Positions 1 to 9,371 of a DNA stretch of 64,000 nt are shown here, piece by piece. Positions within the stretch are counted from its first letter, which is position 1. The number at the start of each line of letters is the position of its first letter. Both the position numbers and the translations under genes were made by a program. This DNA comes from Firmicutes bacterium HGW-Firmicutes-9. Lineage in GTDB: Bacteria > Bacillota > Clostridia > Christensenellales > CAG-138. The notes below the pieces were generated by a model, which worked only from the letters and a program-made list of their open reading frames with translations, was not told where the DNA came from and did not search any database. The stretch covers positions 1 to 64,000 of the forward strand of contig PGZM01000005.1 in the NCBI GenBank assembly GCA_002841395.1. Direction: 5' to 3'.

Positions 1-782
1 AACCCGGCGTGCTGACGGGCAAAGGCCTGAGCTTCGGCGGCAGCCTGATTCGTCCCGAAGCGACCGGCTTCGGCGCGGTCTACTATGTCAACGAAGTCTT
101 CAAGCACGAAGGCGACAAGATGGAAGGCAAGACCTTCGCCCTCTCCGGCTTCGGTAACGTGACCTGGGGCGTGGCAAGGAAGCTCGAAGAGCTGGGAGCC
201 GTCGCCATCACGCTGTCCGGCCCGGATGGCTACGTTTACGATCCCAAGGGCGTGACGGGCAAGAAGATTGATTACCTCGTCGAAATGCGCAACAGCGGCA
301 GAGACAAGGTGAAGGATTACGCGGACCGTTACGGCTGCGCGTTCTATCCTGGTGAAAAACCCTGGGGTGTGCAGGCGGATGTGTACATGCCGTGCGCCAC
401 GCAGAACGATGTGAACATCAACAGCGCGAAGAAGATCGCAGCCAGCGGCTCGAAGTACTACATCGAAGTCGCGAACATGCCGACGACGAACGACGCGCTA
501 GGTTTCCTGATGGATCAGAAGCACATGATCGTGGCGCCCAGCAAGGCAGTCAACGCGGGCGGCGTCGCGACCAGCGCGCTGGAGATGAGCCAGAACAGCC
601 AACGGCTGAGCTGGAGCGAGCAGGAAGTGGACGAAAAGCTCCACACTATCATGAAGAACATCCACGACAACTCGGCAAAAGCTGCGGAAGCAAACGGACT
701 GGGTTACAACCTTGTCGCGGGCGCAAACATCGCGGGATTCGCGAAAGTCGCGGATGCGATGATCGCGCAAGGGATTATCTAA
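1..782 (+). CDS. gdhA: NADP-type glutamate dehydrogenase, C-terminal part (5' end outside window)
   Basis: Frame open to the window edge; GDH-like motifs (GLSFGGSLIRPEATGFGAVYY, ALSGFGNVTWG, NAGGVATSALEMSQNSQRLSW). Confidence 0.95.
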   Translation, partial: PGVLTGKGLSFGGSLIRPEATGFGAVYYVNEVFKHEGDKMEGKTFALSGFGNVTWGVARKLEELGAVAITLSGPDGYVYDPKGVTGKKIDYLVEMRNSGRDKVKDYADRYGCAFYPGEKPWGVQADVYMPCATQNDVNINSAKKIAASGSKYYIEVANMPTTNDALGFLMDQKHMIVAPSKAVNAGGVATSALEMSQNSQRLSWSEQEVDEKLHTIMKNIHDNSAKAAEANGLGYNLVAGANIAGFAKVADAMIAQGII

Positions 783-802
783 ATCTAAACGAACAAGCAT
801 AA

Positions 803-840
803 AACAAACCCGCGTTCAAACGACGCGGGTTTGTTGTTAT
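803..840 (+). terminator. Rho-independent terminator after gdhA
   Basis: aacaaacccgcgt-tcaaacg-acgcgggtttgtt inverted repeat then T-rich run. Confidence 0.85.
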
Positions 841-970
841 CTTCCACTTGTACTTCAAACGAACTTAATTCACATAAATGCTGTGCTTTGATGTAAAATC
901 GGCGCAAACATCTATACAACCCGAAGGAGTCTTGTTATACTCAAAGAAATCAGGCTAGGAGGTGACGACG

Positions 971-1165
971 ATGGCAACCGTAGAACAACTGGTCAAGCAG
1001 TATGAAACAGACAAGGCGCTGCAGGCAGAAGTAGCGGCGATTATGGCCGACGGCAAAGTCAGCATGATGGAGTTCATGCAGTTTGCAAAGAAACACGACG
1101 TCGCAATCTCGCTGGAAGACCTGCCCAAATATTTGGAGCAGGCGAAAAAACTCGGCTTTATGTAA
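971..1165 (+). CDS. Small acidic/amphipathic protein (64 aa), vaguely Nif11-like
   Basis: AGGAGG at 957-962, ATG at 971; MATVEQLVKQYETDKALQAEVAAIMADGKVSMMEFMQFAKKHDVAISLEDLPKYLEQAKKLGFM. Confidence 0.65.
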   Translation: MATVEQLVKQYETDKALQAEVAAIMADGKVSMMEFMQFAKKHDVAISLEDLPKYLEQAKKLGFM

Positions 1166-1259
1166 TCATCCCGCGCTTCACATGCGTTTTGCCAGCAAAA
1201 CGACATGCATATCATACCCGGAAGCGAATCAAATTTATTACATGCAGGAGGTAACATTC

Positions 1260-1430
1260 ATGAGAATCAATCCGCCGAAAAAGGTAACTGTTTGGATCTC
1301 GATCTTTGCGTTCGTGGTAGGCATGCTGCTTGCCATTGGCGTCATCCCCGGACTTGCAGCCATCGGCTTCATTGTCGTTGGGTTGAGCTATCTGCTGCTC
1401 GTCGCCGGCCTCTTCATCAAGGGCCTGTAA
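1260..1430 (+). CDS. Small two-TM membrane protein (56 aa), paralog of 1638..1811
   Basis: RBS aggagg upstream; MRINPPKKVTVWISIFAFVVGMLLAIGVIPGLAAIGFIVVGLSYLLLVAGLFIKGL; followed by terminator. Confidence 0.75.
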   Translation: MRINPPKKVTVWISIFAFVVGMLLAIGVIPGLAAIGFIVVGLSYLLLVAGLFIKGL

Positions 1431-1464
1431 GCGATTCACTTGTTTTCACATCGAAAACAAAAAA

Positions 1465-1497
1465 ATCGGGGATTGTCCGTCGGGCGATCCCCCTTTT
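1465..1497 (+). terminator. Terminator
   Basis: ggggat...atcccc hairpin followed by cttttg. Confidence 0.6.
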
Positions 1498-1637
1498 GAT
1501 TCGATTCAATACAACGATACCTATACGCATTATAAAAGATTTGATATACTGGCGATAGCGATTGATGAAGCAAGAGATTGTTTTCATGTATCATCAGGCT
1601 ATCGCATATTATTTACTGACAGGAGGAGATTTCCGTT

Positions 1638-1811
1638 ATGAGGCTCAATCCGCCAAAGAGATTCACATTCTGGTCGTCTCTGGTGATATTCGTGATCGGT
1701 ATCGTCGCCGCATTCGGCGTGATCCCGTTTATTCCCGGCGCATATGGCGCAATCGCAGCCATCGTGGGCTACGGCCTGTTGTTTGCGGGCAACCTGCTCA
1801 AAGGCTTCTAA
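1638..1811 (+). CDS. Small two-TM membrane protein (57 aa), absent from the ORF track
   Basis: aggagg at ~1621-1626; MRLNPPKRFTFWSSLVIFVIGIVAAFGVIPFIPGAYGAIAAIVGYGLLFAGNLLKGF; similar to the protein at 1260..1430; terminator follows. Confidence 0.75.
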   Translation: MRLNPPKRFTFWSSLVIFVIGIVAAFGVIPFIPGAYGAIAAIVGYGLLFAGNLLKGF

Positions 1812-1832
1812 AACTCTGTAGACTCGCGTATC

Positions 1833-1867
1833 AAAGAGTGAAGGTGATTGTGCCTTCACTCTTTTAT
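1833..1867 (+). terminator. Terminator
   Basis: aaagagtgaagg-tgattgt-gccttcactcttttat. Confidence 0.75.
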
Positions 1868-1876
1868 TACACAAAA

Positions 1877-1909
1877 AAACACCCGCAAGGTTTTTCCTCG
1901 CGGGTGTTT
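1877..1909 (-). terminator. Terminator for the sortase operon (probably bidirectional)
   Basis: aaacacccgc...gcgggtgttt inverted repeat between convergent genes. Confidence 0.75.
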
Positions 1910-1918
1910 GTCGTACAC

Positions 1919-2875
1919 TCAGGGCGTTTTGAATGGTGTTACGATAGGTGTTGCTGTCGGTGTTGGCTCCGCTTCTTTCTGCTCACAACGAATGAGCAGT
2001 CGATTGGTGCCGTTGTTCCTGCAGGTCATGAGCGTGAGCCCAGCCGTTCCGTGAAAGGATTTCAGCGCGCTGAACGCGTCCGGCGCGATATGCTTGATCT
2101 GATAGACCTCATACCGCACGCGCTCACCGGTTCTGGTGTTGGTGAGGAAGAGTTCGCTCCCGACTGAGAGCTTGTCCAGATCGCCAAAGTGCGCGCCGCT
2201 TTTGTAGTTATGCCCGATCAATACAAGGTTGCCCTTTTCGTTGGGGTCAGGCCCCTTGTAGCGGCAGATCGAAATCTTGAGCAGGTCGTACGACCATTTG
2301 CCGATAATCGGCAGCTCCTGATTGATCTCCGGTATTTCCAGAATACCGATCATGCCGTCGTCTCCGGTGGCCTTCACGATTCTCTGAATGATCTTGTCGA
2401 GGTTGGATACCTCTGTCGGTGCGTCCGGCTGCACATATTCACCGGACTCCGAGTTGGCATTGACCGAGCCGTCGTTGGCAAGATGCTGGTTGGCGTCTGC
2501 CGCGGCGTTCGCGTCCTCGCTCTCGTTGGTCAGCTCGTAGTTCTCGTCGGTGGGTTCCGGCGTGTCGATGGGTTCCATCGATGCCGTCTGCGTTGCCTCC
2601 GGCGCGGGGCTGACCGTCGGTTGAACGGTCGCCTGCGCTTTATAGGCTTCGAGTAATGCGTTTGCATTGTCGGCCGCAGCTTGCCCTTCAAAGAGTTTTA
2701 TGCCGAGTAAAACCAAGGCTATGATGCCGAGTAGGATCGCGGTGAGCCCGAGCGCGCGGATTGCGCGCAGCTCACGACGGTTCTTCTTACTGGGTTCGTG
2801 ATGTTCCTCACGGATGGATGGTAGTCCGCTCTTGTCTCCCCGCTTATGCGACGGTGCGTTTCTTACGGATGCCAT
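1919..2875 (-). CDS. Sortase family protein with Pro/Thr-rich tail
   Basis: N-terminal TM; sortase-like catalytic motifs VLIGHNYKSGAHFGDL and LTLMTCRNNGTNRLLIRC; C-terminal EPTPTATPIVTPFKTP. Confidence 0.85.
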   Translation of the reverse strand: MASVRNAPSHKRGDKSGLPSIREEHHEPSKKNRRELRAIRALGLTAILLGIIALVLLGIKLFEGQAAADNANALLEAYKAQATVQPTVSPAPEATQTASMEPIDTPEPTDENYELTNESEDANAAADANQHLANDGSVNANSESGEYVQPDAPTEVSNLDKIIQRIVKATGDDGMIGILEIPEINQELPIIGKWSYDLLKISICRYKGPDPNEKGNLVLIGHNYKSGAHFGDLDKLSVGSELFLTNTRTGERVRYEVYQIKHIAPDAFSALKSFHGTAGLTLMTCRNNGTNRLLIRCEQKEAEPTPTATPIVTPFKTP

Positions 2876-4217
2876 ACCATACCCCCGCTGCGGCGAGTAG
2901 CGTCAATGCTGCGCCGCCCATGATATAGACAAGCGTCATATCCTGACCGGTTTGCGGCAAAGAGCTCAGGCCGGAGATCACGATGGTGGTATATACCCGA
3001 TTGCTGGAGTCGTCGTTGATCCAGGCATAGAGGCGTGTACCGCTCGACGTGGTGTTATAACGTGCATACAGCTGAATTCTCGCGACGCCATCGGTCATGA
3101 CCGCGCGGCTCGCGTTGAGCGTTGCGCTGGAAAGTGACAGATAGGACGAAGACCAACTCCAGTGGGCCGTGCTGGTGTCGTCATTGACGACGGAACCATC
3201 GGCTTCGTGGAGGGTCAGCGTGTAATCGCCGTAACGATCGGTGCTGTTCAGCGTCGCGTCGCCCTCAAGGGTGAGGTAACGCATGGTGCGCACGTTCACG
3301 GTCGCGGTTCTTGCAACAGAGTAGGTGCCAGCGCCGGAGATGGTCGCGGTGACGGTGCTCGTGGCGTTCACGCCGGTCGAGTTGGACAGGAAGGTTGCCG
3401 TAGCGACCAGATTGCTGCCGCTCGTGGTGAACGTCGTGGGCGCGACGGTCAGCGTGCCTGCTGTTGCGTTGCTGTTGCCCCAGGAAATCGTAGACGCGGT
3501 GGTGATCAGGTTTCCGCCGTATTGAACGGTGAGCTGAATCGATCCTGCGGTGCTGGCCGCGGTGATGTTCTGCGTCGTGGGCGCGATCGTGATGATCGGG
3601 GAGACCGTAACCGTGCAGGTCTTGGTCTGCGTTTCGCCGCTGGTGGGAACGTTCGTCGCGGTGATGGTCGCCGTACCGCCGCCGACTGCGGTCACAAGGC
3701 CGCTGGAAGCGTCAACCGTTGCAACGGCTGTATCACTGGAAGACCACGTGGTGGTGCTGCCGGAGCTGACATTGCCGACCGTCAGTGTCTGCGTTGCGCC
3801 GCCGTTGAGTGCGAGCGTCGTATTGCTGATGGTCATCGTGGTGACGATGATGTCCACATACGCCGTATAGGGCGTGCCGGGAACCGCATCGTCGACCGCG
3901 GTAACGGTCAATCTGGTGGTGGTGCCGGGTACCAAACCAGTGATGGTCGGGTTGGCGACCCCCGCGTCACTGATGGATACGGCTGTGCCGCTGGTCGAAG
4001 CCCAGCTATAAGTCATCGATCCATCCGGCGTGCCGGTGGGCGTTGCCGTTAGATGCACGACGCCGCCGACGGGGATGGTATAGCTTTCACCCGCACCCGG
4101 TGCGATGGTCACGCCACTGATGGCGGCGAGTGCCGTGCCGGGGACGAAGGTGATGACGAGGGCGAGCGCAATCATGGTGAGCACTGCCGTCGCTTTGTAA
4201 AGCAGGTTTTTCTTCAT
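2844..4217 (-). CDS. LPXTG-type surface protein with bacterial Ig-like (Big) domains
   Basis: Signal peptide; Ig-like repeats (ATVDASSGLVTAVGGGTATITATN); C-terminal LPQTG + TM + RKKRTVA. Confidence 0.88.
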   Translation of the reverse strand: MKKNLLYKATAVLTMIALALVITFVPGTALAAISGVTIAPGAGESYTIPVGGVVHLTATPTGTPDGSMTYSWASTSGTAVSISDAGVANPTITGLVPGTTTRLTVTAVDDAVPGTPYTAYVDIIVTTMTISNTTLALNGGATQTLTVGNVSSGSTTTWSSSDTAVATVDASSGLVTAVGGGTATITATNVPTSGETQTKTCTVTVSPIITIAPTTQNITAASTAGSIQLTVQYGGNLITTASTISWGNSNATAGTLTVAPTTFTTSGSNLVATATFLSNSTGVNATSTVTATISGAGTYSVARTATVNVRTMRYLTLEGDATLNSTDRYGDYTLTLHEADGSVVNDDTSTAHWSWSSSYLSLSSATLNASRAVMTDGVARIQLYARYNTTSSGTRLYAWINDDSSNRVYTTIVISGLSSLPQTGQDMTLVYIMGGAALTLLAAAGVWYGIRKKRTVA

Positions 4218-4442
4218 TTGTCATTCCTCCTAAATTATCGGAGCATCGGTTCAGATGAAACGGGAGTTTCATGGACTGATACCATCATACGAATGTAGCA
4301 AGGCAAAGTCAACAAGCGTATGCTATCGTTTTCTCTTTCTTAACTAGATTGTAACGAAATAGACGATTTTGTGTGAAATTTGTATATATATTTCGCACGG
4401 GAGCAGTTCTTTCTCATCTATATGACGGCAGGACAAAAAACA

Positions 4443-4478
4443 AGCCGCCTGCAAGAACGGCGTTCAAGCGGGCGGCCT
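4443..4478 (-). terminator. Terminator-like hairpin between genes
   Basis: gccgcctgc...gcgggcggc inverted repeat downstream of the minus-strand kinase gene. Confidence 0.5.
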
Positions 4479-4503
4479 TATGTAACAAATCTACGTCTTG
4501 ATC

Positions 4504-6216
4504 TCAGCGGTAGAATGTGTTTCCGCCGATGAACTCGCGCAGGATTGAGGTCGGCGGGATTTCGTCCTCTACATTAGCCTCGACAAAGTAGTTGAGGAAT
4601 TTTACAATCGAGCGCGCCTCGTCGTAATAGATGCTTTCCGGCTGAACGGCGGAAAGCAGCGGGAAAATATGCTTTTTCAGCACCGCTGGTTCATAGATCA
4701 GCGTGGTGTTGAAGATCGCGTCCGCATCCTCCTGGAAGGGGAAGATCCATTTCTCTTCGCCTGCGCGGACGCTGTCCCACATCGAAAGCGTGCGCTCGAC
4801 GGAGGCGCCGCGCGTTTCGTTGTCCCGCACCATGCGGCGAAGGAGCCGCAAGTATGTCGTCGGTAAGCGGTTGTGGTCATCGAGATTCAGCGTCGTCAGC
4901 GCGGAAACGTAGAGCCGGAAGATCATATGCTTGTCCACGGTTTCCGGCAGGAGCATCGGGTTTAACCCGTGTATTCCTTCAATCACCAAAGGCGTATGCT
5001 CATCGATGCGGAGGTTCGTTCCTGTTTTACAACGCTGTTGATGGATGAAATCGTATTTCGGCAGTTCGACCTCCTCACCGCGTAGAAGTCGTGTGAGGTC
5101 TTCCTGAAACTGCGGTACGTCGATGGTTGCGATGTCCTCCAGATCGATCGTTCCATCCGGTCCGGGAACCAGCAGATCGCGGTTGAGATAGTAATTATCG
5201 AGCGATACGAGAACCGGTGTTTTACCGTGGACGCGCAGCTGGGTGCAGAGGCGGTTTGCACTCGTGGTTTTGCCACTGCTGGATGGTCCCGCGATCAAAA
5301 TCGCGCGTGCGCCGCGGGCGATGATCTCGTCTGCAAGCTGTGCAAAACGTTTTTCGTGCAGCGCCTCGTTGACGCGAATGAGCGTTCGGACGTCTCCGCT
5401 GAGCACCATGTCGTTTAGGTCCGCAACCACCGCGCAGTGCATGAGCTTTCCCCATTCCTCGCTCTCGGAAAACACACCGGACAGCCGCGGCAGGGAGACA
5501 TGCTTTGCGGGCTTGTTGGGATCCTGCGCCGAAGGGCGAAGTAACAAAAGGCCGCCCTTTTGCGCCTGCAGATCAAACACGGAGGCATAGCCCGTGCTGG
5601 GCGCCATTTCGCCGTAAAAATAGTCGACATAGTCGTCCTGCCGGTAGACGTCGAAGAACGAGAACTGGCGGTAATTCAACAGCCGGACTTTGTCCTCCTG
5701 GCCGTCTGCCGAGAAGAAATCGATCGCGTCGTCGATGTCCACGCGCTTGCGCTCCAGCGTCAGATCGGCCTCTACGATCTCGCGCATCGCTTTTTTAATG
5801 CGATCGACATCCTGCTGGCTGAGTCGCTGCCCGTCGCCGACGCTGGCAAAAAGACCCGCGCCGACCGCGTAGTTAATTCGCACGCGTGTCTTGGGATAAA
5901 GCTTTCGCATCGCAAGCAGAAACACAAACAGCATCGTGCGCTCATAGACGCGATTGCCGCGCGCGCTGTCATATCGCAGCAGCGAGACCACGCCGTTTGC
6001 CGCGCGCATAGCCCGGCGGAGTGTGACGCGCGGGTTCTCGCTTTCGCCGGATTCGCGAAGCGGAATATAGTTGAGCGTAAATGTCTCTCCCGCGATGTTG
6101 GCTGCAAGAGGACGCGTTTTCAGATCCGCGCTGTCGAGACCCAGCCTGCGGACGATATCCAGCAGGCGCTCGCCCGCGGTGACCTCGGTTGCGATTCCAT
6201 CGATCGTGAGTTGCAT
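4504..6216 (-). CDS. Nucleoside (uridine) kinase with N-terminal TGS/ThrRS-like region
   Basis: Walker A (ILIAGPSSSGKTTSANRL); phosphoribulokinase/uridine-kinase-like VSLDNYYLNRD; TGS-like N-terminus MQLTIDGIATEVTAGERLLDIV. Confidence 0.88.
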   Translation of the reverse strand: MQLTIDGIATEVTAGERLLDIVRRLGLDSADLKTRPLAANIAGETFTLNYIPLRESGESENPRVTLRRAMRAANGVVSLLRYDSARGNRVYERTMLFVFLLAMRKLYPKTRVRINYAVGAGLFASVGDGQRLSQQDVDRIKKAMREIVEADLTLERKRVDIDDAIDFFSADGQEDKVRLLNYRQFSFFDVYRQDDYVDYFYGEMAPSTGYASVFDLQAQKGGLLLLRPSAQDPNKPAKHVSLPRLSGVFSESEEWGKLMHCAVVADLNDMVLSGDVRTLIRVNEALHEKRFAQLADEIIARGARAILIAGPSSSGKTTSANRLCTQLRVHGKTPVLVSLDNYYLNRDLLVPGPDGTIDLEDIATIDVPQFQEDLTRLLRGEEVELPKYDFIHQQRCKTGTNLRIDEHTPLVIEGIHGLNPMLLPETVDKHMIFRLYVSALTTLNLDDHNRLPTTYLRLLRRMVRDNETRGASVERTLSMWDSVRAGEEKWIFPFQEDADAIFNTTLIYEPAVLKKHIFPLLSAVQPESIYYDEARSIVKFLNYFVEANVEDEIPPTSILREFIGGNTFYR

Positions 6217-6281
6217 GATTGGGATACCTCCTGCTTGGCTGCGTGGTTTGCGTGTTGATTGCAGCCGGAATACGGTTGCAC

Positions 6282-7895
6282 TTAGCCCCAGAGGAGCGAG
6301 AGCGCGGGTACGATCTGCTTCTTACGCGAGATGACGCCCGGTAGGAACACTGCGTGGTTTTTGAAGGAGACGTTAAACGCGTGCTCGACGGACTCCAGAT
6401 CGCCGACGGCGATGAGCAGCGTGCCTTCCTTGAGCACGTCGGTGAGCATCAACAGCATCATATCATAGCTGTGCTGCTCTGCTTCGCGCTCCATCAAATC
6501 GATGAAGTCCTGCTTTTGTTCGGAGAGCGTCTCGGTGTCCAGCGACGTAATCTGCGAGATGCCGAGGGAATGTCCCGCGATCTGGAATTGCTTAAAGTCG
6601 GTGAAATACAGCTCCTCAAGATCGTTTCCTTGTGTGGGCGAGACGGAGAAGATCTCCTGACCCAGTTTTTCGAGGGAGAGCCCTGCGATTTTTGCCATGC
6701 GCTCCGCCATCGCGCGATCCACTGGTGTACTCGTCGGAGACTTGAACACGATGGTATCGGTGACGATCGCTGCGGCGAGCAGCCCCGCGAGTTTCTTGCT
6801 CGGCATCACGCCGCGCTCGAAATACATGCTCGTGATGATGGTGCAGGTGCTGCCGACCGGCTCATTGCGCACGTAGACCGGCGCATCCGTCTCCACCTCC
6901 GCGAGGCGGTGGTGGTCGATGATCTCCAGTATCTCCGCCTGCTCCAATCCCGGAATGGACTGATGCAGCTCGTTATGATCCACGAGCACGACGCGCTTGC
7001 GCTTCGGGCGCAGCAGGTGGAAGCGCGAGAGTGTACCGACCACGCGGTCGTCATCGTCGAGAATCGGATAGCTGCGATAGCGGGATTTCAGCGTCAGCTC
7101 CCGCACATCGTCGAGATAGTCCGTCAGATGGAAGGAGACGAGGTTTTCCCGTCGACAAATGCGCGAAACGGGCACGGCGAGAATCACAAGGCGGGAGGCG
7201 GAATACGCGTCAAATGGCGTGGAGATCACGCAGCTTTCGTGCTCTCCTTCGAGTAGAGATTCCGGCACCTCGCTTTCGCAGACGATGATTGCTGCGGCCT
7301 TTTGCTCCAGCGCATGGCGGATCACGTCCGGCTGATTGCCGCAGAGCACGATGCTGTCCGGTGTGATATCCGGCAGACCCGCGTGCGTGGGCAGCGAGAT
7401 GACCAGCGAGCCGGTGAGCACGGTCTGCTCCGCCTTTGCGCGGATCAGGCGGCCATCGAGACTTGCGAGCAGGTTAAAGAGCGGAACGTCCTCGATCCGG
7501 TTGTTTTTGATAAAGCGCATGTCGTAGGTTGCAATTTCTTCCGGCGTGAGCATGCCGAAAAGCTTGCCGTCCTCATCGGTAACCGGCAGCGTCGGCACAC
7601 CGGTGCTGTCCGAAATTATTGTCTGCCACGCGTGATAAACGCTCACGGCGGCAGACAGGATCGGAGGGGTATCATACTCAAGATCCGAAACCTGCGTGCG
7701 CACGGTGTGCAGCAGCTTCGGCGCGGGAAAGTCGAATTTTTGCAGCAGCATCTCAGTCTGGTCGCTGAGCTCGCCGATGCGTGCCGCCGTATAGGCGCGA
7801 TCCCCGAGCGCGTTTTTCAGCATCGCATAGGAGATTGCGGCTACAATAGAGTCCGTGTCCGGATTGCGGTGTCCCGTAATATAGATGGGTTCCAT
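6282..7895 (-). CDS. ppaC: Manganese-dependent inorganic pyrophosphatase with CBS/DRTGG-type insert
   Basis: DHH-family motifs ITGHRNPDTDSIVAAI, LVDHNE, EIIDHHR; long CBS-like insertion. Confidence 0.9.
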   Translation of the reverse strand: MEPIYITGHRNPDTDSIVAAISYAMLKNALGDRAYTAARIGELSDQTEMLLQKFDFPAPKLLHTVRTQVSDLEYDTPPILSAAVSVYHAWQTIISDSTGVPTLPVTDEDGKLFGMLTPEEIATYDMRFIKNNRIEDVPLFNLLASLDGRLIRAKAEQTVLTGSLVISLPTHAGLPDITPDSIVLCGNQPDVIRHALEQKAAAIIVCESEVPESLLEGEHESCVISTPFDAYSASRLVILAVPVSRICRRENLVSFHLTDYLDDVRELTLKSRYRSYPILDDDDRVVGTLSRFHLLRPKRKRVVLVDHNELHQSIPGLEQAEILEIIDHHRLAEVETDAPVYVRNEPVGSTCTIITSMYFERGVMPSKKLAGLLAAAIVTDTIVFKSPTSTPVDRAMAERMAKIAGLSLEKLGQEIFSVSPTQGNDLEELYFTDFKQFQIAGHSLGISQITSLDTETLSEQKQDFIDLMEREAEQHSYDMMLLMLTDVLKEGTLLIAVGDLESVEHAFNVSFKNHAVFLPGVISRKKQIVPALSLLWG

Positions 7896-8115
7896 GCATC
7901 CTCCGTTATTCCGCGCGGAAACGATCGTTTTCGCCTGCGGATGATATGTGGTTTCATTTTATGCCGAACGGCGCAGGTTTACAAGCGCATGCGGCAAGGA
8001 GACAGCGAAATTTTGTCCGTAGAAGGCGGACAAAAACCCGGCAAGTAAAAACGGGCGAGGATATTCCCCACCCGCCGTGTGTTATTTATGTTGTGCTCTG
8101 CGCGTCATCCGCCCG

Positions 8116-8979
8116 TTACCGTTCGCTGCCGATGAAGAACAGCGCGATGGTGCCGGGGCCGCTGTGCGCGCCGACGCTGGTGCCGATGTCGCCGATGTGC
8201 ACCATCATGTCGGGATACGCTTCATGTACCAGCGAGGCAACATATTCCGCATCCGCTTTGGAATCGCAGTGTCCGATGAAGACGGTGTCGGTCTCCTTGG
8301 TGTCCACGGTCTTGACCATGCGATCAAACAGCGAACGAAGGGACTTCTTCCTGCCCTGCACCTTTTCCACCGCGACGAGGTAGCCCTCGTTGTCCACGTG
8401 CATGACGGGTTTGATGTTGAGAATGGTTGCGATGGCAGCCGTGGCGCCGCTGATGCGTCCGCCGCGCTTGAGGTAGACGAGGTCTTCCACCGTGAACCAG
8501 TGGATGAAACGCAGTTTGTTGTCCTCAACCCATTTGGCGAGATCTTCAACCGCCATGTCTTGCTTGCGCGCGGCGTAGTAGACCAGAAGGCCCTCGCCGA
8601 GAGAGGCGCAGCAGGAATCAATCACGAAAATCTTGCGCTCCGGGTACTTTACGCGGAGCTCTTCCGCCGCGGAAGAACCGCTCTGTACGGAGCCGGAGAG
8701 CTTGGAAGATAAGCCGATGTAGAGGATGTCCTCACCGTTTTTCAGCAACGGTTCAAATGCTTCAATGAACGTATAGGCGTTTACCTGCGCTGTGGTGACG
8801 GGCACACCCGCACGCATTTTTTCAAAGAATGTCTCGATCGGCATATCCGATCTGCCAGGGATGTAGAAATACTCCTTGCCCTCCATGGTGAAGCCCATCG
8901 GGAGAACGGTCACGTTCAGCTGCTCGGCAAACTTTGCCGGAAGATCGCTGGTCGCTTCGGTAAAAATACGATAGCTCAT
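8116..8979 (-). CDS. DegV family (fatty acid-binding) protein
   Basis: MSYRIFTEATSDLP..., VTTAQVNAYTF, DSCCASLGEGLLV, KRGGRISG: DegV hallmarks. Confidence 0.92.
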   Translation of the reverse strand: MSYRIFTEATSDLPAKFAEQLNVTVLPMGFTMEGKEYFYIPGRSDMPIETFFEKMRAGVPVTTAQVNAYTFIEAFEPLLKNGEDILYIGLSSKLSGSVQSGSSAAEELRVKYPERKIFVIDSCCASLGEGLLVYYAARKQDMAVEDLAKWVEDNKLRFIHWFTVEDLVYLKRGGRISGATAAIATILNIKPVMHVDNEGYLVAVEKVQGRKKSLRSLFDRMVKTVDTKETDTVFIGHCDSKADAEYVASLVHEAYPDMMVHIGDIGTSVGAHSGPGTIALFFIGSER

Positions 8980-9225
8980 GCGTTACCTCGTTTCCGCGCG
9001 CAGAAAAGCGCGCAAATTTTTTTGCCGGACGTTGCCGATCAGCCAGCGGATCAACGCGAATCCACCGTGTTAGATTTTATTCTATCGTGGTTTTTGGTGA
9101 CTGGCAAGCTTTTCGCGTTTTACCTGATCGGCATTTTGCAACCAGAAAGTCTCGATGTCTGTTATGCATCCAAGTGTTGTGATATAATTCCCCCAGTGCG
9201 GGCATTTTTGCCGAATTTGCGGCAA

Positions 9226-9277
9226 TTCTGCGAAGGAATGTGTTTTTTTCGCAGAACGACGGCTGCTGTGCTATAAT
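9226..9277 (+). promoter_or_regulatory. Putative promoter with overlapping inverted-repeat operator
   Basis: TTCTGCGAA (9226-9234)-N13-TTCGCAGAA (9248-9256) just upstream of TATAAT (9272-9277). Confidence 0.5.
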
Positions 9278-9371
9278 AGCGCTGCGCGTCCATCGCGCAA
9301 AAGATAATAAGAAACAGATGTTTATAATATGCGGCGTAAGCTGCGCACGAATTATGGGAGAGTGTAGAGCA

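Noticed and set aside
3162-4052. 296-aa plus-strand ORF
   Set aside because: Antisense to the Ig-like LPXTG gene; Gly/Arg-rich with no recognisable motifs.
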